Part shown: positions 1-10,600 of the stretch, piece after piece
Layout: every line of letters starts with the position of its first letter
How positions within the stretch are numbered: the first letter of the stretch is position 1
Assembly (NCBI GenBank): GCA_039621445.1
Contig: CP154956.1
Location: forward strand, 33,825,437 to 33,889,436
DNA from: Euglena gracilis
Lineage: Eukaryota; Euglenida; Euglenophyceae; Euglenales
Direction: 5' to 3'
Length of the DNA: 64,000 bases
Program-made: the position numbers and the translations under genes
Notes under the pieces: model-generated
Databases searched by the model: none
What the model was told of the DNA's origin: nothing
The model's input: the letters and a program-made list of their open reading frames with translations, nothing else

Positions 1-134
1 GTTAGGTGCGCGAGTTAGGCTTAGGGTTAGGCCTAACTTGTACACCGAACACCCGTCTGTGAGTTAGCGTACGGTGTACGGGTGTTAGGTGCACAAGTTA
101 GGCCTAACCCTAACCCTAAATCGCGCACCTAACC
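1..134. repeat. Inverted repeat made of telomere-like units
   Basis: Arms at about 1-46 and 91-134 are near-perfect reverse complements; each holds GTTAGG, TTAGGG or CCTAACCCTAA units next to GGTGCGCGA. The spacer carries further GTTAG words. The unit matches the TTAGGG telomere type, but the two orientations facing each other show that this is a fold-back structure and not a simple chromosome end. Confidence 0.7.
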
Positions 135-696
135 CTATTCCATCATTAACGAAAAAAATATATATTTGACCCCCTGATCCAACTATAGATACCACCCCGG
201 GGGGTCCCTATAGTTGGAGGCTGCCATATATATATATATATATATACATATATATGTATGTATATATATAATTTCTACATATATAGATATTGATATTAAT
301 TTCTTTATATATTATGGCCCTTATTACCCCCCCAGCCTGCCCCACGGTGGATGGGGGAAAAAGTGGGAAGAATCCCAGGGTTTGACCCAAAAATTGACGC
401 CTTGGGTTGTGTAGGTTATCAGGACCGGCGCCTAGCCCCAGATACAGCTTTTTATATTTGCATTATCACTTGTTCTTTTGACTATTCTATTTTGCATTAT
501 CAATTAAAAATTAATAAAGTAATAAATGTATTTAAATGATAAATATATATAATAAATAATATATGTATGTATGTATGTATGTATGTATTACATGTAAATA
601 TGTATAATAAATATACTTTTTGAAAATAATGTAATGATAAAATAGTGTTTGCCTCTCATGGCAGGCATCGGCCGATGGAAGGAAGTTTACAGGTTA
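135..696. other. AT-rich stretch without a gene
   Basis: No coding signal seen. It holds a (TA)n tract near 226-252 and a (TATG)n tract near 560-590, typical simple repeats. Confidence 0.6.
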
Positions 697-813
697 TTAG
701 ACAGCTGTAAGGTTTTCCAACCTCAAATGCCCAGGTGGTGTCTCCCTTGCAGCTGGTTTCACTTGGTATTGAAGTCCAGGCCCTGCAGACAGCTGCTCAG
801 GGGCATTGCGGAG
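697..813 (-). CDS. Proposed last exon of the CVGQIHE-repeat gene
   Basis: In phase with exon A1 it reads 38 residues beginning LRNAPEQLSAGPG and stops at TAA (697-699). The preceding intron would run 1010-814: it starts GGC then CAGGGT, and ends ACCCTG then five bases, the same geometry as elsewhere. Third-position GC is weaker than in other exons, so this is the least certain exon of the gene. Confidence 0.35.
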   Translation of the reverse strand, partial: LRNAPEQLSAGPGLQYQVKPAARETPPGHLRLENLTAV

Positions 814-3800
814 GACAACAGGGTGTGCAAAATGCACGAGCCAGAGTTTTGTTCCCAATTTTGGGTTCTGCAGGCAGCTACTCAGAAAGAGAGTGGCCGA
901 GGGGATGCTTCCTTCCATCCTTCCACGTTCCTGAAGCCACTGTGCAAGTGCCCCCCCCCACAGAACAAGACAGCCCTGTCCCTCTTCCCCAAACAGCAGG
1001 GACCCTGGCCATACTGCATGAAGCCTGGCGCGGAGGGCGCGCGGATCGGGGAGATGACGGTGGCGTGCTGCGGCGTGGCGTCCCGCAGGTCCTCCGCCTC
1101 GTGGATCTGCCCCACGCAGGTCAGCGTGCGGATCGGGGACACGTCGGGGCGGCAGGGCCCCTCCGTGACACCTCCCCCCCCACCAACATGTCAGCAAACC
1201 ACTGGTCGCTGCTCCATGACCCACAACGACCACTTCTCCCACTTCCCCCATCCACCCACATCCCCACGACAACCACAAGATGTTGCCTGCCCAGCACCCA
1301 CCCGACCTGCATCCATTACCCCTCCTGACCACACCAAACACAGAATGGATGCAAAGCCTCAGCAGCCGTGCAGCACAGTTCAGTTGTGAGTCCCAGAGCA
1401 CCTCCGAGGGACGACACCCCGGGGTGTCTTCCCTCGAAACAGCCCCTTGGCACGGTGATATGGCGCCAGATGGAATGCACAGCCCTGCTCGTTTCTGATG
1501 CCCCTCGTCCTAACAGAGGATGGACAGAGGTCCCTCTGCAACACCGCCTCTGCATAAACCAAACTTGGGCGCCAGGCCTGAGCCCAGCGCCTCCCCCCCC
1601 CCTATTCCCTTCTGTCCCCGTACAGCCAAGGGAGGAGGAGGCTGGAGAGCCCCTGGCCCAGCCGCGACGCCAGCCCCTCCACCTCCTCCGCCACAGCCAT
1701 CGCCCACGCCAGCTTCCCGGCCGCCGCCGCCGGCAGCCGCTTCCGCACCGGAGACATCCGCATCGCCGGGGCCCCCATCCCCCAGAACTCCGCCACGTCC
1801 GCCTCCTCCTCGTGGATCTGGCCCACACAGCTCAGGTGGCGGGCCACCATCTGCGACGTGGGCACGCGGGGCTCGCCCCCAGGGCCCCGCCAACGGTCGT
1901 CGCTGCCAACCCAGGTGTCCCCACCGAACAAAACGTAATAACCTCAGAAAATCCTTGGGCCTTTTGGCGACTCCCCAGTAATTCAGTAATGAAGTGTTCC
2001 ATTTATGTCCCAGAACTTGACAGGCAGCACATTTCGTTGGCGGCAAAAGACTTAAGACCCCGTCCGAGATTTGTTTCTGTGCAAACCAGAAAGAGTAAAA
2101 CCCCCCTTCATTTGGGATGACTCCCTGTTATACCATTTATGACAACCCCCCCTCCGGAAATACACAACAAACTGTTCATGCTGACCCTCCAAAGTGCCAA
2201 TTGCTTCAGAAGCCACATCGGAATCGAACAAAAAACACACAAAGAATGCAGCATGACGACGACAAAAAGAAGTGTTCAGGATTCGGCCCAGCGCTCAGTT
2301 CTGAAAATATGAACAAAATTAACACTGTTTTGATGAGACTGCCTTGCTGCAGCTGGGGATCAGGTGGTAGGGTTGAGATTTTTTCATCTGTGTTCTCAAA
2401 ACTTTACACACAGATCCATTTATACCAACACTCCCCACCCCATTTACTGACCCCCCTCCATTTACTGACCCCCCTGAAGAATTTACACAGGGTGAATGGG
2501 TCAGTATCAATGCAGCCCGGATTTACTACAGGTGGCACCACGGCCAGCAGCGGCTGGCTGCGGCGACCTCCCATGCTTCCCAACCTGGCTGAGGGATTAT
2601 CCTTCACTTTTTTTTGAAACCCGAAAAAGCAACCCTGGGGAGTCCATTAATTGGTTAGGTCACTGGCTTGCACCCCTTCGCACACAAACACAGCCAGACG
2701 CTCCCTGCCACTCTGACCATTTCGAAAGAGGATCACCCAGTGGTTGGAAACCTTTTTGTGGGAGGAGTGCCTGGAACACCAAAAGGGGACCTCAAAAAAG
2801 CATTGCGCAAACCTGCCAATACCAGACACCACCAGAGGAGAAATAAGCTGCGCCCTCAACCCCCCCCCCAACGGCCCTGCTCCCTGCCCCTCTTCCCCAA
2901 AATGCAGGGACCCTGGCCATACTGCACGCAGCCCGGCGCGGAGGCCGCGCGGATCGGGGAGATGACGGTGGCGTGCCGCGGCGTGGCGTCCCGCAGGTCC
3001 TCCGCCTCGTGGATCTGCCCCACGCAGGTCATCGTGCGGATCGGGGGCACCTCGGGGCGGCAGGGCCCCTCCATTGGAGAAGGAACCGCGTTCCCTGGCT
3101 GTCCCCCCGGCACCGCTCTGTGGTCCACCACAACCCCTTCTACCTTCTTCCCCTGCCCGCCAGCAAGCACCCAGCCCACGCTAATCCACTCCTTGACTGC
3201 TGATGGGTTAGTGGCAAAAATGCGACAAAAAAGTGTCAGCAATACTGCTCCAGAAGAATGCACAATATCAGGGGGAATAACTGTAAAATATTATGTGGTT
3301 GCTTCACACTCCCCATTGTCCACCGCCTGGAAACACGTTCATCCAATTCACATAAATTTTAACACTATGTGCACACACATGTGCACAAACATTTTCCCCC
3401 TTTCTTTCCATAACTTCTGAATTTTAAAACAAACACCAAGACCGCCTCAAATCAGAACGATGGGGTATGCACACTTGGGAACACCGACATCCCCCATCCC
3501 CCACGCAACCGATGGCCCTGCAGGCCAGACACCTGGGGGGCCCAGCCATCGGCCTCCTCCATCATTGCCGTCGCCCAGGTCGGCGTCAGCCGCTTTCGTA
3601 CGGGCGACATCCACATCGCTGGGGCCCGCATCCCCCAGAACTCCGCCGCCAAGCCGGGGCCCAGGCGGCGGCTACTGCCAAAGACAGGCCGGCAAGGACA
3701 GACCCCAGGGCCATTCCTCCTGGCAGAAGGGAGTTGATCTGACTGTCCTTTGAAGATTCATTTAAGGGGGGAGTCATCTGTCACTCCAGCCAACGGGCAC

Positions 3801-6508
3801 CACTACGCCAGCAACAACGATTGGCAGCAACATGGGGCCAAAACTTCCAGGGGAGTAGATGGACGTGCCAAGTGTTGGTCAAAATGCAACCAAAGAGCCG
3901 CCAGTGTTGCTGACCGGGCTTGAGTGGCACGTCCGCCTCCTCGTCGTGGATCTGGCCCACGCAGCTCAGGTGGCGGGCCACCATCTGCGACGTGGGCACG
4001 CGGGGCTCGCCCCCAGGGCCCCGCCCCCCTCCGCCCCCGGGGAATGTGACTGCCTCCCACCCCTCAGCCACGGCACATTTGCTGCCAGCCCTCCACTTGT
4101 GGCTTCAGGGGGCGATCTCCCTGTCTGCCAACCCCCAATACACCAAACACCCGGGTTGTCCAAAAGCCACCAAAATGCCTGCCCCTCCTCCAGCGGTTTG
4201 TCTGGCGTTTGGAAGACAGGGAGGACAGAGAGCATCTGTGCAGCAGCTGCTCCACAATCATTTGGCAATGGGGTATATTGCCCCCTCCCTTTCCCCAGAG
4301 CCCCGCCCCTCTTCCCTCCACCACCCAAGGGCAGGGGTCCTGGCCATACTGAACGCAGCCCGGCGCGGAGGGCGCGCGGATCGGGGAGATGACGGTGGCG
4401 TGCCGCGGCGTGGCGTCCCGCAGGTCCTCCGCCTCATGGATCTGCCCCACGCAGGTCAGCGTGCGGATTGGGGACACCTCGGGGCGGCAGGGCCCCTTCT
4501 CTCCACATGGCTGTTTTGTGGTGGCACGTAACCCCACTGTTTTGTACACTCCGGGAAGCCCTCAAAAAAAATTACATGCAATTTGCACTTTTCCATTTTC
4601 CTTTTTGCATTTTTGCATTGCATATTTTGAGTGTTTGCTGAAAACCCCTGGAGTGTGTTGTAGTGAGGCTATAAGGTAGAACCAGGGAGTGGTGCTCACA
4701 CTAGGCACCTAACCAGGGGTGAAATCAGGCGCTGCGTGCCAAAAGGGAAAAATTATCTATGTTTGTGAGGTCCACTGTTAAACTGGAAGATTTTGGATGA
4801 AAAAAAATTCTCAGTATCTCACCAAATCAAGCTGGAAAAATTTCTGATATTCCAAAAATCTTTCAAGAACATCTCATCAAAATATACACGAAAAAATGCT
4901 TCCCCAGAAGGTGACTCTTGAAGATATGGGCAAGAACCAGGGGGGTGGGAGAAGTTGGACTTGCCTTGGGCACAGGATGTTGAAACGCTTGAAACTGCCA
5001 CTTGTCGGTTGGAGCATCCCGTCGCAGAAAGGACCCTAGACATTTAGGTACAGCCTCTGCCGGGATTGGCGGTCCAGCACCTCACCCCGGCTGGCCCCGT
5101 TCTCCTCCCAGCCGTGGGGGCCCCTCGCCTCCGGGTTCCGCACGGCGGCAGGCGTTCATCCCAAACCATCATGGCAAATGTTGCCCATGTTGGCGGTGGC
5201 AGGCAAGTGTACGGCTCCAGCACGCAGGGGGGACACCAACGTACAGGAGAGTTGGTGGCCAGCGCTGGGACAGACAATTTGGCGGAACAACTTTCTGGAA
5301 GAAGGTTGGGTTGGCCACTGGCTGTGGAGACTCACGCCCCTCCTCCCACCCAGAGCGGAATGAGGGGTGACATTGAGGTCCAGCCTCAGGCAAGGAAGGC
5401 CGTCAGGCCGAGAGGCCAAGAAGTGTGAATGGAGGCCTGGGGGGGCGGGCTGTGGTCGGTGAACATCACAAACGCGGACTGCTGGGGCGGGGAGGCCACG
5501 GAGGACAGCCCCATCGAACCAGGGCTGGGCCCACAACAGCTGTGGAAGAATGCACCGGGGGGTCTGACTTTGGGTCGGGATCGCTCATGAACTGGGGGGC
5601 GGCGGCAACAACACCAGTTCCGCCCAAGCACACAACACAATGGAAACAGACGCCAGAACAACTTCGAAAGGAAAACAGTCGGAGGAACACGCGGCGGGAG
5701 TCACGAGGCCAAACCATTGGTCTGTGCCAACCTCCCATCAACGCCCCGGGGCGGCGGAACTACTGCCGGCCGGGCCCGGCCCTGCGCTCCCCCGGGCCGG
5801 CCCAGTCCTCGAGGGCGGCGTGGCTCAGCACGCGGCTGGGGGTGAGCGTGCCCAGCTCGCACGGCGGGAACGCCTCGTGCGACACGCCGCGGAGGGCGGT
5901 CGGCGTCTCGCAGGAGAAGGAGACCCGGCGCGGCCCGGCAAGCCCGCCGCTGGCCGGGCTGGGGCACGGCCGCAGGGCGGGGCCGGCGCCCGGCTGCGGG
6001 AGCGGGACGGACGCAGGGGGACCAAGGTGCTGACTCCTGGGGGGGGGGGAATACATCAGCAAAACATCACATCAAAAAAACAACGAGTGTGCATATCCAA
6101 AACATCACGTCAAAAAAAACATGTGTGCATATTCAAAAAAATCACGTCAAAAAAACAACAACACGTACGCACATCCAAAACATCACGTCGAAAAAAAACA
6201 GCACGTACGCATATCCATATGTGAATGGTCACAAATAAGACGAGTCCAGCAAACTGTCAATTTTAAGGCCAAGCAGCCCGACCCAAACCCGACCCAAACC
6301 GGGGGAGGGGGCGGACCATCAGCTTCAAAGCAGCAACGCGCCGGACGCCTTTCGGGGCCAGCGCCTGGCCGGACCACGGCGAGCCCCGGTCGGCAGAAGC
6401 CTCCGACGGGCGGCCGGCTGGGGGAAGGTCGTCGCCCGAGCAGCCGTCCACGTCGACCCGCAGAGAGATCTCGGATCCACTGCTGGGGCTGCTCGGCGTC
6501 TGTTCCAT
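697..6508 (-). CDS. Unrecognised multi-exon protein with a tandem CVGQIHE exon array
   Basis: Partly resolved minus-strand gene. The proposed start is the ATG at 6508, 11 bases after a CTCACAG acceptor-like site (likely spliced-leader addition). Exons in transcription order: 6508-6371, 5143-5063, A3 4483-4346, B2 4008-3926 plus 3644-3524, A2 3056-2919, B1 1874-1659, A1 1148-1011, last exon 813-697 ending in TAA. A and B exons share the core CVGQIHE followed by acidic residues and later an SP(I/V)R motif, so the protein has five diverged repeats of one domain. Exons have almost only G or C in third codon positions. A-to-B junctions fit nonconventional introns exactly; B-to-A junctions need a one-base shift. 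An exon between 5063 and 4483 may be missing. The repeats are vaguely RCC1-like in B (LSC..., WG), too weak to name. Function unknown. Confidence 0.5.
1011..1148 (-). CDS. Exon A1, CVGQIHE repeat
   Basis: One of three nearly identical 46-residue exons. It reads PDVSPIRTLTCVGQIHEAED and ends ...SAPGFMQY before GGCCAGGGTCCC. The downstream intron starts with the same roughly 40-base sequence as after A2, so the duplicated unit included intron sequence. The 5' edge is uncertain: an AG lies 13 bases further upstream. Confidence 0.6.
1659..1874 (-). CDS. Exon B1, uninterrupted CVGQIHE repeat
   Basis: 72 codons, phase 0 at both ends. It starts EPRVPTSQMVARHLSC, continues VGQIHEEEADVAEFWGMG and then MSPVRKRL, and ends in an alanine-rich segment ...EEVEGLASRL. 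The upstream intron ends GGGGCCCTG plus five bases and can pair with CAGGGTCCC at its start after A2 (nine pairs with a G-U). B1 lacks the intron found in the same exon at 4008-3524. Confidence 0.65.
2919..3056 (-). CDS. Exon A2, CVGQIHE repeat
   Basis: Differs from A1 and A3 at a few residues (PEVPPIRTMTCVGQIHEAED, ...RAASAPGCVQY). Splice context as for A1. It is followed by a nonconventional-type intron (2918-1875, 1044 bases) leading to B1. Confidence 0.6.
3524..3644 (-). CDS. Exon B2, second part
   Basis: Continues B2 after its extra intron: EFWGMRAPAMWMSPVRKRL, then TPTWATAMMEEADGWAPQ, ending before CTG and CAGGGCC. That end can pair over seven bases with GGCCCTG just upstream of exon A2. 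Its alanine-rich tail is shorter than that of B1. Confidence 0.6.
3645..3925 (-). other. Nonconventional intron interrupting exon B2
   Basis: 281 bases. It starts ACT then CAAGCC and ends GGCTTG then GCGGC: the two six-base sequences pair perfectly, three bases after the 5' border and five before the 3' border. Removing it restores GAC GTG CCG GAG TTC, matching B1 (GAC GTG GCG GAG TTC). The ends are neither GT nor AG. Confidence 0.7.
3926..4008 (-). CDS. Exon B2, first part
   Basis: Starts EPRVPTSQMVARHLSCVGQ and ends in DEEADV plus two bases. Over these 81 bases it differs from B1 at only two or so positions, so the duplication is recent. The intron from A3 (4345-4009) begins CAGGACCCC after three bases and ends GGGGCCCTG plus five bases (one mismatch). 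Confidence 0.65.
4346..4483 (-). CDS. Exon A3, CVGQIHE repeat
   Basis: Reads PEVSPIRTLTCVGQIHEAED and ends ...SAPGCVQY. As in A1 and A2, 5' of it lies GGGGCCCTGCCG, whose CCCTG part is the likely pairing arm of the preceding intron. I could not find the exon that joins it upstream. Confidence 0.6.
5063..5143 (-). CDS. Putative exon upstream of the repeat array
   Basis: 27 codons reading VRNPEARGPHGWEENGASRG then EVLDRQS, with G or C at nearly all third positions. The intron before it ends ACGCCTG plus five bases, which can pair with CAGGCG three bases after the end of the first exon (6371). The 3' border may instead be a GT at GGGTGAGG inside it. Confidence 0.45.
5764..5993 (-). other. GC-rich coding-like block, strand uncertain
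   Basis: On the minus strand a frame reads RRVSFSCETPTALRGVSHEA then FPPCELGTLTPSRVLSHAAL with only G or C third bases, after an apparent CAG acceptor at 5994 and up to a TAG. On the plus strand another frame has an equally GC-biased third position. It lies between the first two exons of the CVGQIHE gene and may be an alternative or extra exon; I could not join it in frame. Confidence 0.3.
6371..6508 (-). CDS. Proposed first exon of the CVGQIHE-repeat gene
   Basis: 46 codons from MEQTPSSPSSGSEISLRVDV to ...DRGSPWS: a serine-, aspartate- and glycine-rich, probably disordered N terminus with no signal peptide or membrane segment. The intron would start GGC then CAGGCGCTGG. A GT at 6346 gives an alternative, longer exon ending APKG. 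Confidence 0.5.
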
Positions 6509-6539
6509 GGCACAGAAACCTGTGAGGGAGGACGGTATG

Positions 6540-6681
6540 GGGCGCACACACGTGTGTTGTGTTTTCGCGTGTGTTGCGTGGGTGTATGTATGTGTGTGTT
6601 CGTGTGCGTGCATGTGTCAGCACACACACACACACACACACACGCACGTCTGCGTGCGCACGCCCACACACACACTCATGC
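6540..6681. repeat. GT/CA microsatellite in inverted arrangement
   Basis: A (GT)n-rich half (about 6550-6620) is followed by a (CA)n-rich half (about 6621-6680), so the tract can fold back. It lies directly upstream of the proposed start of the CVGQIHE gene. Confidence 0.8.
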
Positions 6682-7649
6682 CTTCAAAAGAATCAGCCCT
6701 GGCCTTGGGTTACGCAGATTTGGCTTCTCCCGTGCACCAACTCCTTTCTCCCTCGTGGACAGTGCTGGCCCCAATCTGTTCCTTGACCCCAATCTGGAGG
6801 AATCGAACAAGAACCCATGCAGTAGCTGTTCCTATGGAGGCGGGTTGCCCTGACCGTCCCCTTCTGGGCTCTCCACTGGCCGGCCAGGGGCCATCCCCTG
6901 CCACTGTTACGACCTTTTTCACATCGGAATGACACATCTTCCGCTCATATCTCGCTGCATCAGCGGTGGGCCATAAAAGGAATTAACCAATCCAAAGAAG
7001 CAAAATTTTCCCTCGGACGCACATTAAAACCCCTCCCAAATTACTTGGGGCGGGGGCCTTGCACCTGGCAGTTCCCGGACGACCTGGCACGGGTCAAGAC
7101 AAAAGTGATAGTTCCCCCTTTGTTGGGTACAGTTAAAGCGTGGGTCACCCACTTCGTGATGAGGATTCGCCTCCAACGCTAACAGCAGACTGAAGTAATC
7201 TGGATGAATAACTGATATTGGTTTTCCACTTCAGGAAGGCGTGCGCTCTCCCTGCTTTGCCTCCACCGAAAAATGTTTTGCACCCAACAGCTGATTCATG
7301 ACCAAACGGCATTTTGCTCGAAGGGGTCTGCAGCTGTTTCCTGTTGGCAACTGCGCAAGAGCCCACCCACTCTCTATGTCAGCTGGCAGTTTGTGCCTGC
7401 ATACAAAACAAACAGCGAAAAAGAGCTCTCGCAGAGAGCCCTCAACAAGCACGATTGCCAAATAGCCTTCGCCTGGCGCGGTGCAGTGACGCTGTAGTGC
7501 AGGGTAATGGCGGGGATGGCTCGCCACGGGGCCGTTGGTGCCTTCCCCCTCCGCCGCCACCGCAGCAGCGAAAGGCTCTGGCGTCCAGCCCGGTGCTGCC
7601 TCGAAAGCCAGCCGGGGAAGTTCGCCCTCGCTGGGGCGCGGGGGGCGCC
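6682..7649. other. Intergenic stretch between two minus-strand genes
   Basis: About 1 kb with no exon I can support. If the two genes are co-transcribed, as is common in Euglenozoa, this would be the spacer processed by trans-splicing and polyadenylation. Confidence 0.5.
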
Positions 7650-10600
7650 TCACCGCATCATCATGCCAGGGGTCCAGTTAGTTGCCACGATCATCTGGTC
7701 CGGGTCGTACCGCATCGGGATGCGGTCGATGCGGGCCTCGTCCCCGAACGACAGCCGGAGCTCGTCCAGCAGCATGTTCAGGATGCCGTGCTCCTGGCAG
7801 AACTTGCTGGCAGGCGCCCCCCATTTGTGGGCTGATATCGCGAAACCAGCACCCCCCCCCCACGCAGGAAAACTGTCGACGTTGGCGAGTACCAGAGATC
7901 CTGACAACTAAAGGGGAGCATCCCTCACGACCCCCCCCCCCGGCGACTCATACACCACATACTGGTATTGGCCGGTACCCTAACAGTGCCCCCCAGGTGG
8001 GGTCGTTCCCCAGGGAGGGAAGGAGGGCGCCTGGGGGATGAAGATGCGGGCGGCGCGGGTGCGGGCGGTGGTGCTGTCTTCGGGGACGACCTGGCGCAGC
8101 AGCACGTTGATGTCGTCGGTGGGCCCGGGCAGCTCCATCGAGTCCACGTACCAGAACCTGAGCAGCGACGGGGGTTCGGCCTGCAGCAGTGTCGGCGGCT
8201 GCATCATCCCTAGAGTCAATTAAGGACGCATTCGCCATCCAAAGCTTAGCACCCAAATAAGCCAGTGGGCCCTTTGCCCCTGGCACTTGTGGGGAAATGT
8301 GTCTGAGAAAAAGCAAAAGCAATAAGTCTGAGAAAAAAGCACAAAAAACTCGAAAATGCAAAAAAAAAACCAAAAGGTGCAAAAAAAAAATGGCACCAAA
8401 TATAAAAAAAATATGGATATCTGAGGGGGAAAAAATGTGGACAGAATCAAAAAAATGGAAAAAAAAATTGGAAAATTTGGAAAATCACAAAAAAATGGAC
8501 AAAAAAAACCAAAACCCCCCAAAGTCCCTCAAAATGCACAAAAAAAAAGCGCTGACCATCCCCCCCCCGCAGTAACCCGGCACCCCTTCAAAGTCAAAAA
8601 GGTGCACTGGAAGTGGTGCCCAAATATCCTGGCAGGTAGGAAGGGGTAAAAGATGGTACCAAGTAACTTGGCAGCCCACCGGGAGGATTGGGGGTCTGGA
8701 GGACTGGATCTGGAGAGTGAAAGGATGCACACCCAGAAATAATACACCCTGGTACATTGGGTGCCAGACCCCAAGGCAGTGCCCCAACCGTGCAATTGGT
8801 TATCATGTTTGCCTCGTCTGGTTTTCCTGAAGGACGTCTCTAAGAAGCACGCACCTAAACAAATTTTGGGCAGCACTCCCTTTGGGGGTGGTGTTCAAAA
8901 CTGTTGTTCCGCTGGAAGACAATCACTTGAAAGGTAAAAATAGGAGGAATGAACAAACGCCTAAAAAAAGCTGCATTTGAATAGAATAATGTGCGGTAAT
9001 CCATAAATTAGAGAGGAAATACGCAAAATCATGCACACACACAGAAACTCAGCATCAAAAAATATCACGGTGTATCTTTAAATATAAATATGACCATGTA
9101 AAATATCGCATTCAAACATGTAAGAGCTCATTTTCACACAGCCCAAAAATCCCAAGCTTGCAATTCATTCATTTTATTTACCTTTCGCCCAAACAAACAA
9201 TTGTTTAAGGTTTAAGTATTTTCCTTTCTTTGAAATACAAAAATGAGGTGTTCTGAATGCAAATGGATGCGGTTGGTACCTCCTTGCCCTGTTGGATTTC
9301 CACAGGATGTAATCTGCCACGTCGATGTCCGAATGGGTCAGCGACTTCTTGTTGACATTCATGAGCATCAGCTTGAAATACGACCCCAGCCCTGTTTGCG
9401 CCATCAGGATGCAGAGTGGGTTTTGGATGATGGATGGTTCGGACGGAAAAGTTGGCGACTAGATTGTGGAGCAAGCAACCATTGGTCACATGTCGGTCTC
9501 CAATTCGGAATTGGTTGGGCACAACTGAGCAATGGACAGCCAGGGCCTCAAGAAAGGCATCACGGGGGTGGTGGGCCCACGGAGCAAGCTCGATTTGACC
9601 AACCGGGGAGAGGGGTGGACACCTACAAAATTGTCTGGGCACTTGGCGAAGGCACTTCCGGCACCGAAGGCGCTGGTAACCCAGAACAAGCCCCCACACG
9701 AAAATAAGCAACCCCCCCACGACGCCCACGGAAACCCTCCCCCGGAGCCGCCCAAACGGCCCGGACAAGCCCGGCGGCCGCCGGACGCCGCAGGGCGACA
9801 CAGCCCCCACCCCCACCCGCCACCCAACCCCGGTCGTAAACACGACCCCCCCCGGACTGGCACGGATAAGACAGGCGGGCGGCGGGGCCCCCACCAAACC
9901 CAAGAAAAGAGGTGGTGCCAGACACCCGGGAGGGCCCCGGAAAAAAAGAGCGAAGATACCTCCTATAGTTCAGGGGGCCAGTGCCGCTTCCCCAGGCGAC
10001 CTTGAGCACCCCAGCCCTGCTGAACGTCCCCACACCGGTAAGGACACCCTAAAGAAAAACTGCGAACGCACAGCCATCAGCCACCCGGGGTGGGCTGCGA
10101 CAAAAAAAACACATTGCCAGTACAAAAACCTAAGGAAGGCACGCCCCCCAAGTGCCGCAAAAAGGGCCAAGCAAAAACAGAACCCCGCGCGGGCGTACAC
10201 AATGCCCCGCCAGGGTCGCACGGTGGAACAGCATGACAAAAAAAGCACGTTGAGTTCGTTAAAATGAAACACACCAACGACAAGGCCGGCAAATGGGCAG
10301 CCCAACCACCCCTGCATTAGGCGCAAAAAAAGCCGAAATTACAAAGCGGAAGCAAAAAGAAGGAAAAGAAAAATCTGAGATGCAAAAAAGGAGTTTGGAT
10401 TTGATTTTGAAGAAAAAAACCAAAGCGAATGGGCCGCACACCAAGGCCACACACACAGGGAGGGCACACCCCCCACAGGATGCAGAGTTAATGGACCGGG
10501 TTCCATCAAACAAATAAACAAGTTACAGCCAACCCCCCAGGAACAGAAAAACCAGAGGCGCAAGAGGGAAATAGCACGGGGTGTACCCCACGACCAAACG

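Noticed and set aside
5763-6508. A complete two-exon protein ending at the TAG near 5761
   Set aside because: Strand of the 5764-5993 block is ambiguous and the repeat exons downstream on the same strand suggest the gene continues.
9532-10005. Plus-strand proline-rich ORF of 157 codons
   Set aside because: It lies within Mtg1 intron 6 and has no codon bias or recognisable motif.
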